From Eutypella sp. D-1 (taxonomy: Eukaryota; Ascomycota; Sordariomycetes; Xylariales; Diatrypaceae), in assembly GCA_023313575.1 (NCBI GenBank), contig JAJTTP010000016.1:372001-436000 (forward strand): a DNA stretch of 64,000 bases, read 5' to 3'. Made by a program: the position numbers and the translations under genes. This document shows, piece by piece, positions 43,504-54,743 of this stretch (position 1 is the first letter of the stretch; the number at the start of each line of letters is the position of its first letter). The notes under the pieces were generated by a model. The model made no database searches and was not told the DNA's origin. It was given only the letters and a program-made list of their open reading frames with translations.

Positions 43504-45217
43504 ATGCGCCTAGCCTTGGTCCTCGCCCTATATGCATCAGTAGTATTGGGTGACGGTAATATCAACACCACGGTTGACTTAGGATGTAATAAGTATGAGG
43601 GCGTCACAACTCCAAAGGATATCACGAAATGGCTGGGTATGAGGTATGCCGCGCCGCCTGTTGATGATCTGAGATTTATGCCGCCGGAGGACCCGCCGTG
43701 CAGCGACGCCGTTCAGGTAGCAGACCAGGTGAGATCAACAGATACACCCATAGCCATAAAAAAGCTTGGTAGCAACCTTCCTAACATACAGGGGCGCGAG
43801 TGTGTGCGCTCCAACTTGCTAGCATGGGAAGTGGTGTCTAGGGACGGGAGCCGGACCCGGGAATAAGGACACGTCGGAGGACTGCCTCTTCGTCGATGTC
43901 TATGCGCCGACGAATGCGACGGAATCGTCGGCGCTTCCGGTATTCTTCTTCATTCAGGGAGGTGGGTTCAACACCAACAGCAACCCCAACGTCGATGGCA
44001 CGGGGCTCGTCGTTGCAAGCGGGTACTCGATCATTGTAGTGACGTTCAACTACCGCGTGGGTCCGTACGGATTCATGGCTACTGACGAGGTGCGCGCGAA
44101 TAACGGTTTACGCGATCAGCGCAAGGCCCTTGAGTGGGTGCAGCGCCACATCGCCAGCTTCGGCGGCAACCCGAACCATGTCGTGCTGGGTGGTTCCTCG
44201 GCGGGCGCCGCGAGTATCACGCTACACCTTGCGGCGTACGGGGGTCGTGACGACGGCCTCTTCCACGCCGCGGCTGCTGAGTCACCGTCCTTCGCGACCG
44301 TGCTGACGGTCGCTGAGTCACGGTACCAATATAAGAACTTCGCGATTCGGCTAGGCTGCGTAGGAGGCGGCGCGGAGTCTCTTGCGTGTTTGCGGAGCCG
44401 GACCGCGGACGAGCTACAGGCACAAAACACCAATATTCCGTATCCAGGAGCGGCAGGTGTACCGATCTTCATGTGGGGCCCTGTTCAGGACTACGACATG
44501 ATCACGGATCTGACGTACGACGCGTTAGAGTCGGGCCGGTTTATACGGGTACCGCTGCTCATCGGGGATGACACCAACGGCGGCACCATATTCGCGCCAC
44601 GAAGCACGGCAACGCTTCAGGAAAGCGATGTATTCATACACAATCAGTTCCCCTACCTAGGCCTGGATCACCTCGTCGAAGTGAATGACCTGTACCCGAA
44701 TGGCAATAACGCCTCGTGCCCTGCGCAAGGTTGTTACTGGCGCCAGGCCAGCGACGCATACGGCGACATGCGGTTCATGTGCCCGGCGATGTTCGCAGCG
44801 TCCATGGCGGCGCAATATGGTGGGGGTGGGCCAGCGCAGCAGCGCACCTGGGCTTACCGGTATGATGTCGAGGACCCGGACCAGATGGCCGATGGCCTGG
44901 GCGTCCCGCACACAGTCGAGGTTCATGCAGTCTTTGGGCCCGAGAACACGGGCGGCGGTCCCGCCAGCTACCGCCCCGGTGGTCTCAACGCACATATCGT
45001 CCCCGTAGTTCAGGCCTACTGGACCAGCTTCATTCGTACATTCGACCCCAACGCGCACCGTCTCGACGGCGCCGCGGAATGGCAGACCTGGAATGGGACC
45101 GGTCAGCGTCGCCTCCTGTTTCAAACAGGCGGCAATACAGAGATGGAGGTCGTCTCCGTGGAGTCCCGAAGGAGGTGCAAATACTTGTCGGATATCGGGG
45201 CAGCTATCAAGCAGTGA
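43504..45217 (+). CDS. Secreted type-B carboxylesterase/lipase-like protein with altered catalytic acid
   Basis: Two exons, 43504-43728 and 43823-45217, give 539 aa. The N-terminus is a signal peptide (MRLALVLALYASVVLG). The intron (GTGAGA donor) must end at the second AG (GCTAG, 43822), because the earlier ACAG at 43791-43792 leads to a stop; only the later one restores EDCLFVDVYAP. The alpha/beta-hydrolase nucleophile is Ser201 in GGSSAGA. The oxyanion-hole segment FIQGGGF and the His motif GVPHTVE are present. At the acid position, where the family normally has D/N-E-G-T, this protein has TNGGT (Gly328), so the usual Glu is absent. It may be inactive, use another acid or serve as a binding protein. 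Predicted substrates are short-chain esters or lipids outside the cell. Confidence 0.83.
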
Positions 45218-46871
45218 GATAGAGGAGCCGATCAGACACATAGGCTCGAGGACATAATATACTGGCATGGTAACCTCTTTATTACCGAACTTTTCCGAAC
45301 CTAAGGCCTACGGTGAAGTGACGATCGCATGCAGAGTTTCTTAACTACAAAGAAAATGATGGTGTATTCACTGGAACCAGAGCTCTGGTTCCCGATCAGC
45401 CATGAAGAAATTGGTGCGAGAACATATCGAGTACTGAATCCAGTATATAACACGAGCATTGATGCTACCTAATTATTTACCAGCCAATATTCAGGGGCAC
45501 GATAACCTTTCTGCGTTTCAACTCGTAGTTATGCTTCGCCCCCACGACAAGATCCGAACCGCCACCCTGGCGTCGTATCTCATCCGAACAGTACCGACCT
45601 TATCTTCCATTACACCTCTTCGGGACTCCGTCATCACAAGCTATTTATCAAAGCCACGCACTAAGTTTGCTTCATAACCGACCAACTCCCTGGACTAAGC
45701 CCAGCTCTTCGGACCGTGCAAAGGCCATATTGTGGTACGCGATGCTAGCGGTCTCATTGCTCTCTCAACCCTCTTTATTATACAATCGATCCATAGGTGT
45801 ATGATCGTCAAATTCTGTAAGTACGTCGTGCCAACAGCTCTTCCAGTCTTGGAGCTTCCTCAGGTGCACCATATAACCATAACCCGGTTAGGGATTGGAC
45901 TCATTCTCAAGGTGGAAAGCATGCCGCACGCGGAAAGGTCAATGTTCGGAACTAGCCGCCAATTCGGTATAGCTAGGATGGGAAGAGAACTCATGATCTG
46001 ATCGATGTGGCATCCATCCGCGATGCTACTCCGAACCCCGCATGATTGGGCGCCACGGCACCTTCTTGCAGTCCAGCTCCGTCCATGGCTTGCATGGTCA
46101 TGGTCATGGTCATCAGCGTGGCCGGGCGGGGAGACCTGCAGTGGTGATGTCGTATTCTTCTAGTGCAATTATGCCAAGGTCTTGAAAATACGCCTCAGCC
46201 GATGCCACAGTTTGAAGGGTACTATATATTAAATCATCATAGACGTTATGTACGCTCAGCGTTGAGACCCTCTGCGCGGTTATTTGGGTAGATGTGCGGG
46301 ATGAGCCGACCAGCACAGTGACGAGACTTTGCTGCATTAGTTCACACTCTCCGATGCATGGAGACTTCAGCTTTTGGGGCATGAGATGCAATAGAGAGAT
46401 GTGGACTTCATTTTACATACCTAAGTACAGAAAGGGGGGAGGTTCAGGGCGAATGGAGGAAGGTGGGGGTATCGATATTAAGGTGTCTTCAGCTATACCC
46501 CAGGAAGTGAGGCACTGACAATATGTGAGATTGGTCGCTAGTAACTATCGTGATGATAGTCATCATATCTTCGTCGCGAATGGACCTGGCAGCGGATCAT
46601 ATTGATGTCGCCGTGCTTTGTGAATCGTACTCGACCGCGCGATGGCGAGTAACCAATGCGACCGGAGTGAGGTAAAGGAACAGTCAGAGTGGTTCATACA
46701 TATACATTATCATTTAGCAGTTGATATCTATTTCCTTATATCCAGCTCATTATGAGGTGCACATCGAAGTCCATTAATCATTGTCCGTATGCTCATGTGC
46801 TCAGTAGTTGAGCTATGTAAATCAATCAACACTCTTTTCTCATTCCTACACGTACGCGACGTGCCCGGAGC
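45218..46871. other. Intergenic between convergent genes
   Basis: 1.65 kb. A 92-codon minus-strand frame (46391-46113) has protein-like composition but no recognisable family or splice partner, so it is not called. Nothing else is recognised. Confidence 0.5.
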
Positions 46872-48137
46872 TCATACCGTGTGTGCCACCGTGCTCTCGT
46901 GAGACGTTGCAGGTTTCATATTTGAACCTGTCTTGGCCATCTCCCACAACTCATCGTTGTCGCGACCGGCGGTGGTACCGGAGCACAGGACCTCAGCGCT
47001 GGTGCCCATGAGGGTTGGGTCCGTGATGGGGAACGGATCGGGAACACCCCTAGAGTCTTTCTTCTGTACGTGGCCACGCGCCTCACGGCTTGGCCACATG
47101 CGCTGCGTCAGCGTCTTGTTCCGAGCAGGGTCGCTCGGAACGCGGCGCCAAATGAGACGAATAACCGTCGTGCTAGCCACAGGGGCGGAGCCAACGATCA
47201 TGGCAACAGTCTGCTCGGCTGATGCAAGTATAATCACTATGGGGTAGATGACGGTCTTGTTCGTTCCATTAGCTAGGGGTATCTGATAGGCAAGGCGGGC
47301 GACGCTGGCGAGGGGCGCGAGTGTTCCGAAGGCGAACAAGGTCCAGATGGCAAGCTTCTTCCGCCGCGTCGTCTGTAGCCTCATAATGGAAGCGATAGGG
47401 ATCACCAGAACTGCGATGTCGCTGATGATGTTGGTTACCGATGCCATAATCAGCACCAACCACTGGTTTACGCAGCTGTTACCCCACGGAAGGTGGTATG
47501 GCACGCATTGCAGCGTCGTCACGAGGATGAGTGACACCGTGTAGAGCAGGTTGAGCCAGATCACCGCCTGGATCACCCACCAGAAAGTTGTCCGGTGCGA
47601 CCCGATCGGGAAGAATATGCGAACATAAAGCAGCAGGATGGAGAGCCGGGCAAAGAATATGGCGAACCGCGCCACCATCTGAATGATGAGGAATAGCTGA
47701 GCAGTCAGGCCGAACGTGATCAGTCATTAGCACAAGCCTTTTGAAGGAGATATGTCACATCGCACGTGAGAAAATGCTGGACTTACTTTCAAAAATTGGG
47801 TCAGGTCCTCCTTGGGTACATCCTCAACATTGACGCCAGCTCCGTAGCGCAACCAAACCAGCTGTAGTGCGCAGAGAACATTGTTTCCGACCCAGGCGAA
47901 AAACATCGACCCTGAGGGTGGAGGAGTTCAATGGCGTCGAACGCGAAACCAGGGGGCGGTCTTGGGCTTACAGTCATCCCACCAAAGCTGCTGGTGCACG
48001 AAGAATCTCGTGCCCATTCTCACCGCTGTGAACGCAGTACATATTATCAAGTACATAGTGACGACCCCTATCAGCTCAGCGGAGCTGATGGGCGCCTCGG
48101 CCCTGGCGAGATTCGAGATGCTATATCGTTCCAGCAT
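46872..48137 (-). CDS. SAT4/rhodopsin-like 7TM integral membrane protein
   Basis: Three minus-strand exons (48137-47972, 47911-47787, 47696-46872) give 371 aa with phase kept across both introns. The N-terminal ATG at 48137 is the first Met; the open frame upstream starts only at TTG. About seven hydrophobic helices are visible, including LIGVVTMYLIICTAF, MFFAWVGNNVLCALQLVWL, FAIFFARLSILLLYVRIFF, VIQAVIWLNLLYTVSLIL and IISDIAVLVIPIASI. The signature block FARLSILLLYVRIF with DDWSMFFAW, and C-V-N at the extracellular loop (WGNSCVNQW), mark the fungal 'rhodopsin' domain family (SAT4, PTH11-related). A CFEM domain is absent. The tail after residue ~295 is polar and Ser/Thr-rich. Such proteins are putative GPCR-like sensors in the plasma membrane; the ligand is unknown. 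Confidence 0.84.
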
Positions 48138-49158
48138 GATGAAGTGGCCGTCCTGGCTCAGTGAATAGGTTAGGTGGTAGGTGTATTGAACCGGTGATGG
48201 CAGCAAACAAGCACAAATAGGACCATGATCAGTAATGCGAGCAAAGAAGACGAGCTCCGGAATACATCGGAATGTTATACTATTCGAATGGTAGCACTAC
48301 AAGCATGAAGCATACTTATGATGTTACATAGTGACACCTTAGATTTGAGGAGTCCACCGTGAATAGGAATGCACGAGCTGACCGACGAAGAAAGAAGGTA
48401 TGATCATAGGCGGCAAACAGCCTGGAGGAGACATAGGCAACGTTTTCCAATGTGGAAATCTTCCGGCGTGAGTGGTACGGACGAAATCGTGGCTGATTGA
48501 AATAGCCTTGACCATGCAAAGTTTGTCATTTGCCATACCATACATCTGCGCAAACATCCTGCGCACTTTTGGCCAGGGACCGGCCGGACCGTTCTCATAG
48601 TTAAGCCTCATACAGGGGCCGGCGATATCAATCCTCCATCTTATTTTTTCTGCTTCAGCAATATGGGGGGAGGAAATATCTACTAACGCTATTCACTGGG
48701 TGTTCGGTAACATCGCGTGTCTTGTCGCGGAGCTGAACAGAACAGCAAGGGACACTGCATGCAGGGACAGGATGGAAGGCGTGGAAGATAGAAAAAACCT
48801 TGGTTCCGTCGTGGTACAAAAAGGGCGGGGTTTGCCCAACCTCGCAGGGCAGACAGAGACACACAGGCCAACAGGAACCAATGCGTGCGAGTCAAGCAAT
48901 ATATGGGTAGTAATATTGGGTTAAGACCTACGTAAAGATTGCCCTATTACCTTCTTCCCTCCCATGATCAGTGGGTTACAGTGTCATACATTTCTGCATT
49001 TGTAGAAACCCCGATCACCCGGCAGGACAAACAAACCACTCACAGTTGCTTACGTCCTACACCCACCTTAACACCCACGCGCGCGCACACATACAAGGAC
49101 AGTCGATCCGCCTACACTTAATAAACATATCCTCCCAACGCTCAAAAGTTCCCCGAAA
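48138..49158. other. Divergent intergenic region
   Basis: 1 kb between the 7TM gene and the small secreted protein gene. No gene or repeat is recognised beyond short mixed open frames. Confidence 0.55.
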
Positions 49159-49941
49159 ATGAAGCTGATACAGACGCTGTCCTTACTCGCCGCCACAGGC
49201 CTGGCCACAATGGCAGGCAAAGCGGCGGCGGCCGCCAGGAATGACAGCGATCCCAATACCCTGAGATTAAACGTTACAGCAATCGGGGCGCAGGACGGCG
49301 CATCGACACTTGAGTGCTGGCAGGTAGACAGCCCGTTTGACATCTCGACCGACCCGGGAACGGCCGGATCAGCTGTGGCGTCGCTAGGCAGCGTTGCCAA
49401 CATGTCCTACACCATCATCCCCTCTAACTACGACGGTGGCGTGCACAATGCACCGCACAACCAGTTAAGTGCTCCCATGTCCCTTGCCCTGCCTTCAGCC
49501 CTTCTTGCCCGATTTATAGCAGGCTACGGCTGGCGCCTGATCAACGCATCGGCAGCCTACCCGCACAATTAAATGCGGACAATTTAATATGGGAGAATCG
49601 AGAGTAATTTCTCAGAAGCGACACTATACTAACAACGGATGAACAGATGGGTCGCTTTCGTTTCTGGGCTGGCCTACGTTTCGCTGCCGCACAGCAACTC
49701 GTCGACCGGCGCGCACGTGTCCGGGGGCGAATTCGGGCTGATCTTCGCGGCAGACACAGCGGGCGTCAGCACCACAGGCCACCGCACGGAGTACCCCGGC
49801 ATCACGGAGACGGTCCTGCTACAGGTCCCAACGGTCGACGGCAGCGTGCCCCCTCACGCGGTCCTCCACACGGGTCCCTGCACCGCGCAGGAGATCACTG
49901 GGACCCGCGGCCTCGCGGCGGGTGGTGGTGGGGCGGAATGA
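49159..49941 (+). CDS. Small secreted protein (conserved fungal family, possibly beta-barrel/cupin-like)
   Basis: Two exons, 49159-49463 and 49647-49941, give 199 aa. A 183-nt intron begins GTTAAG and ends GAACAG with an ACTAAC branch; splicing joins HNAPHNQ to WVAFVSGLAYVSLP. The signal peptide is MKLIQTLSLLAATGLATMAG. The body follows a pattern I recognise from many ascomycete 'small secreted proteins': LECWQVDSPFDIS, then SNYDGGVHNAP, FVSGLAYVSLP, FGLIFAAD, then GHRTEYPGITETVLLQVP and HTGPC near the end. Two cysteines (in LECW and GPC) could form a disulphide. The beta-rich pattern with conserved His and Glu is compatible with a cupin-like barrel, but metal ligands are not established. It ends in a Gly-rich tail. 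Function unknown; probably extracellular. Confidence 0.75.
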
Positions 49942-51415
49942 ATGCCGTGCGCAAGGGGAGGAGGTGTACGGTGTCGGTCTCGGATTCGGTCTTGATTTAG
50001 GCTATGATCCGATTACGTTCCTGTTCCTGAGACACAGCCTTTTTCTCAGGTTATCTCGAGAGTACGTGTCATACATGCATCGTCTCTGGCCGATGCTCCT
50101 GCATACTTCTCTGCTGTGTTAGGTCACGTCGAGGGCGATCGGTCCTAATAACATACCTTAGTAGGGCGAGGACACAAGCGAATGGCCAGCGAACGCCTTC
50201 TAGAGTTTCAATTGGCCCATTCTTGTGTCCACGACTTGCCTAGCTAGATATGCAATGAACGCCTGAACTATAACTCCACAAGTACAGATAGCTAATTGGG
50301 ACTTCGTGATTCGTCGAGTTGCGGTCGCTAATGTCAGGTAGGTATTGAGAGCGGCTTAGCATCACGAGAATGCAGTTAGAGACAATCGACCGTTGAGCCA
50401 TTGCATCAATATTTTTCTCGCTAATAAGTACCATCAATTTACAGTTGGAACCTGTGACGTAGATAAGCCATCACAACCATGACTGTAGATGTAAAACTCC
50501 TAGGTAGCTGGGAGTGGTCTATACCTACCCACGGCCATGTACATAAGTACTCAGGACCGAACCTTAAGAGCCGACGGGCCAAACCCTGACTACGACAATG
50601 ACAGTACAGGATAGTAAGCTTGATTATGCCGTGCCGGCCCGCTCCGGCCCCCGGCTCGGTCGTAAAACAGTGATCACGCCCTCCCTTGTGACAACATCGC
50701 TGTGCCTTCCATACCTAATAAACTTGCTGGTCGTGTTTACGCAGCATAGGCATGTGACGCTGAGCATGTGCCGTATGCTTTCGTTGCGCTCCCCTCTTCC
50801 TGAATAAGAGGCCAGCTGTTGAGTTTACATCCAAGCCGGGATGCGCAGCTGCTCATAGTGCTAACTGAGTCAGTCTGTTACGGGTAAGTAAAACCAGTGG
50901 TTTGCAGTGGTAAGCCTACATTTCCGCCCGTAACGAGCTAGCGAACGAGGGTTTAAATATTAGGGGGGGAGAGATTCCCGGGGAACTAGCAGAACAAGCC
51001 ATGTCTGCACTGCACTGCACTTGAACAGGAGTAGTTATTTTACCCATGAGCTGCGGGCTGGCGGTCGCCTATGTACAATCAAGAATTTCTTTTTTTCCAA
51101 AACAGTTTATAAACCGCCTCCACTTCCTTCAATGCTCATGTGTTGCCTCTGCTCCTCATCATCATCATCGTCATCATGCCATGCGTGAATGAAGCCTCGT
51201 CTTGATATCGCCATCCGCCCACCCATGCATCCAGCCTGTCCGTGCCGTACCGTACCGTCCCATTGCAGGTTTCCTCTATCTATCTTGTGATTGCAAAAAA
51301 AAAATCAATTTTTTCCGGCCATTTTTAGTTGGATTTTCTTCGTGTTTTTGTTGTTATATTCTTCCATTTTCTCAAATCAGAAGATTTTATTTCTTTTTGG
51401 GAACTTCCTTGGCTT
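49942..51415. other. Intergenic, nothing recognised
   Basis: 1.5 kb. A short CTGCACTGCACTGCACTTGA stretch near 51005-51023 resembles the subterminal repeat of the hAT MITE at 35.9 kb, but no element ends are seen. Confidence 0.5.
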
Positions 51416-52743
51416 TTACCTCCTGTGCTTCCTCTCCTTGTCCTTCTTGTCCTTCCTGCTCTTGCTCTTCCGCGAGGAGCGTATGGACTCGGCGTCGGTG
51501 AGGTCGAGGTCGTGCTCGGAGGCCGGCGGTGACGTGACGGCGTGGGGGTGCTCGTAGGGGGGCGGGGGCGGCGGGGGCGCGGCGGCCCGGCTGCCGCCCG
51601 ACGACGACGACGACGAGGCTACCGGTGGCTGGGCCGGGGGCGGGGGCGGGGCGTACTCCCTCCTGCTACTGTTACCCTCCCTCTCCCTCTCTTTTTCCTT
51701 GTCCCTCTTACTGTGACTGCTGCTGGATGATGATCCCTTGCTCCCGCTGCTGCTGCTGCTGCTGCCGCTGCCGGAGCCGCCGGTGATCTTCTTGATGCTG
51801 GAATGCGCGCGCGCGTACAGGTGGCGGATCCTGCGCCACTGCAGCGAGACGAGCACGCCGACGCCGCTTAGCGCCGTGATGGCGATGCCCACCTTGCGCA
51901 GCGTGAGGACGGCGGCCGCCCGCCCCACTGCGGCGCCTTGTATGATACCCACGAAGCCCGTGGTACCGCCTCGGTAGCTGAAACCGGATTCTATCCTCCC
52001 CCCCGGCGTGAGCCACGACGTCAGCCAAATCATGAATCTTCCAACCAGGGTCACTTTCTCCCCTCCCCCAAGCCTTCCAAACCTGTGTAACTTTGCGAGG
52101 GTATTGCAATTTCGCTTCCTGGCCCGCTTTCTTCGGTACTTATACAGGTGTGGGGTGATCTAGAGGGATGACGGGAAACCCACCTTTCGTGATCCCGATT
52201 CCGCCGACGGCCGCTAGGAGCCTCGCGACAGTGCCAGGCCACGCAATGAACAGAGCGCCCGACGAGGCAAGAAGGATGCAGCGAGCGGCGGCTGGGTGGT
52301 AGTACGCCCACTGGTGAGAGTAAGATACGTCAATGGATCAGCATTTCTCGCTCCATGCGGCCCGAGCCCACCGAACCCCCCCCCCCAACAACAACAACAA
52401 CAAATGGCAACCGAAAGACAGGGAAATATCTCACCTTGTAGGCCTGGCGGCCGGCCTTCGTCTGCCGAAGCAAGACATAGACATCCTTGGCCAGGGTCTG
52501 GCCGACGTAGCCGAAGAGGGAGGCGGCGGCAATCAACTTGAGATTCTCGGCCTGGGCCGGGGGGATGGAGACCAGGGAGGCCACGTTCTTGAGGGCGGCG
52601 GAGGACATGTTGGCGGCGGCGGACCCGGCGGCTGTTACGGCGTTGGTGGCGGTGGAGGTGGCCGAGGAGGCGGCGGACTGCTGCGGTGTTTTCTCAAGCA
52701 CGCTCGTCGTCTTCTCGAAGAACCCGCGCATCGAGTCGAACAT
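51416..52743 (-). CDS. Hypothetical membrane protein with low-complexity Ser/Pro/Lys tail
   Basis: Three minus-strand exons (52743-52435, 52310-52184, 52053-51416) would give 357 aa. The N-terminus (MFDSMRGFFEKTTSVLEKTP) is amphipathic and followed by an Ala/Ser-rich helix. Hydrophobic segments occur around LIAAASLFGYVGQTLA, CILLASSGALFIAWPGTVARLL and VGIAITALSGVGVLVSL, so several membrane passes or a hairpin are likely. The C-terminal 110 residues are low complexity: poly-Ser blocks, REREREG, poly-Pro and a final KSRKSKSRKDKKDKERKHRR-type basic run. The second intron needs an unusual AAG acceptor (52055-52054) to keep the frame, so the exon 2/3 junction is uncertain. I do not recognise the family. 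Ala/Pro/Ser-rich tails of this type are common in fungal organelle-associated proteins. Confidence 0.55.
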
Positions 52744-54035
52744 TCGCCCGGGCGATTTTTTTATCTTTACTTAACTTTTGATTTCCCTATTTCTTCCTCA
52801 CTTATTCTTCGCTTGTTTTTGTTTGTAACCCCCTCTTCGTATCTTTTTTGTCTGGTCACTGGTCAGCGGTTCCTGGAAGATCAGATCAAACTTGGTGGTT
52901 GCATGCGAGAACCGGACGTGTCGTGCGTGCGTGGTGGGGGAGAGAGGACACGGACAAATAGTTAATGAATTGAGGGGACGTTTCTCATCTACTAGTAGTT
53001 CTAGGCAGGCGATTTCCAGTCACGCATCAAGTGTTCACACGGGCAATACGGGGTCCGGCCAACTCAGAAAGCGGGACCGCGGCCAAGCCAAGTTTATGTA
53101 TCTAATGCAGTTATCATAGCCCGGATTTGCCCTGATCGGGGAGGGGTGGCAGGGCGAGGGGTACAAGGGGGGGCGGTGTGGGTTTCTTCTCCTTCCCAAG
53201 TACAAGTTGTGGCCGGTTGTGGTGGTGGTGGTTTCGCGACACACCAACCCCTGCATACAGTAGACTGACTGGTTGGCTGGACTGGTTGGGATTTCTCCTC
53301 ACCGCTCCGCAGGTCAGATTTGTGATCTCGTACCAAGCCAAAGAAAATCCCCATCATAAGCCGATCCGATCTCCCAAGGCCTATATAAATCCCCGAGCCC
53401 CGAACCACTCCAGATCGCGCAAACGATTTACAGAACTACATATTACGGCCCCATGAAAATGTATCGTTCTTCAGATTTCCTGGAATTTTGCATATTAGTT
53501 TTTAGGGGAAGAAGAAGGAAGTAGGCAACAAAGCAGCAGGCGACGGGCAGCGCTAGCGGTGGTTGGTCAATCGACGAATCCGAGGCGGAGTCGAGGCGAA
53601 TCGGGACGGGCATCAGGGCTGACCCCTGTCTCCCTCTGTCTCTTGTCTTGTCTTGTCTCCCAGCAGACCTGTTAAAAAAAAGTTATGCCATCCGTCGACG
53701 GACGCATACACCCGCCCAACTACATCGTAAAGTTGCCCATTGTTGAGTGCATACGCCCGTCTATGTGCATAATAGTAGCAGTGAGTGACTGACCGAGGAT
53801 GGATCCTTCGGAAGGCCATGGGGGGTATACGGGGCATATGTCACGGGCATAAAATAGAACGGTGATCTACCTCACTCACTCCACCACAACTTGCCCACTT
53901 TACTATGAAAGTCTAATGTAGCCGGATTTGGCACAACTTCTCGATCCTGCTGTTCTAGAATGCTCTTCTGCCCCTTCTATCCGTCCATCCTACCCAAATG
54001 ACCAGGCTTGCCAGGTGAGAATATTTGTTCGTTAT

Positions 54036-54062
54036 GGTACGGTACGGTACGGTACGGTACGG
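54036..54062 (+). repeat. (GGTAC)5 tandem repeat
   Basis: Five perfect pentamers plus GG. Confidence 0.9.
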
Positions 54063-54264
54063 AGCCGCATAGCCGCATGCGCCGCCGCGACCGGACATGC
54101 ATACACAATTGCCCGTAAGGCCAAGTAACTGCAAATGACTGTTTCAGGCCGGTCTTCAGGAGTAGATCAGGCGCTTATCATACACCAGCACCAACAACAC
54201 ATAGCCATATAGAATTTACCATATTGTCTGCATACCGAGGTCTGTCTGTACCTACTGGTGTATG

Positions 54265-54284
54265 TAAGGTAAGGTAAGGTAAGG
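54265..54284 (+). repeat. (TAAGG)4 tandem repeat
   Basis: Four perfect pentamers, 200 bp from the GGTAC array. Confidence 0.85.
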
Positions 54285-54743
54285 AGGTTATCGGCTGGTG
54301 CATACGGCGAAAAGAAAAAAAAGGGGTGGGGGGCAAGGAGAGCCTGACCGGACCTGACGTGTTCGTCCAGTCCACCTAACCAATCGCTCTAGTGTAAAAA
54401 ATCGACGTGTTCTGCATCCCCGTATGACTGCACGAAATGGAATAAGGTGGGACAACAGTTGCGGGTCCCTTTCTCCCCCCTACTCTATGTACGAAATATG
54501 CATTCAAGCCTAAGAATTCGCGATTTTTGACCGAAGGATAGGAGTCATTGCCATGGTTTCTTAGTTTTACATATGCAGTTGCTAAATATCAAAAGCTTCA
54601 AGATGCAAAAATCGGTGGTTTTTGGGGGGTTTTTTGCGGTGGTTTTTTGAGTTCTTTAAATTTCTCCATTCTACTCTATGACGGAGGGAACATGCTTTAG
54701 AACAAGATAAGCCAACGCCAACCCTCTCTCTCTCTCTCTCTTT

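Larger units (their letters stand above)
52744..54743. other. Intergenic with short tandem repeats
   Basis: 2 kb between the membrane-protein promoter and the 3' end of the LeuRS gene. It holds a GGTAC pentamer array at 54036-54062 and a TAAGG array at 54265-54284. No supported gene; overlapping open frames at 53035-53456 occur on both strands and have no recognisable content. Confidence 0.55.

Noticed and set aside
43793..43864. First downstream acceptor for the carboxylesterase intron
   Set aside because: It leads to an in-frame TAA and loses the conserved EDCLF block.
46113..46391. 92-codon minus-strand frame with protein-like composition
   Set aside because: No family, no convincing start context and no splice partner; possibly a remnant but not supportable.
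51005..51023. GCACTGCACTGCACT stretch as a second hAT MITE
   Set aside because: No CAGGGG ends, inverted partner or target duplication was found nearby; the repeat is too simple.
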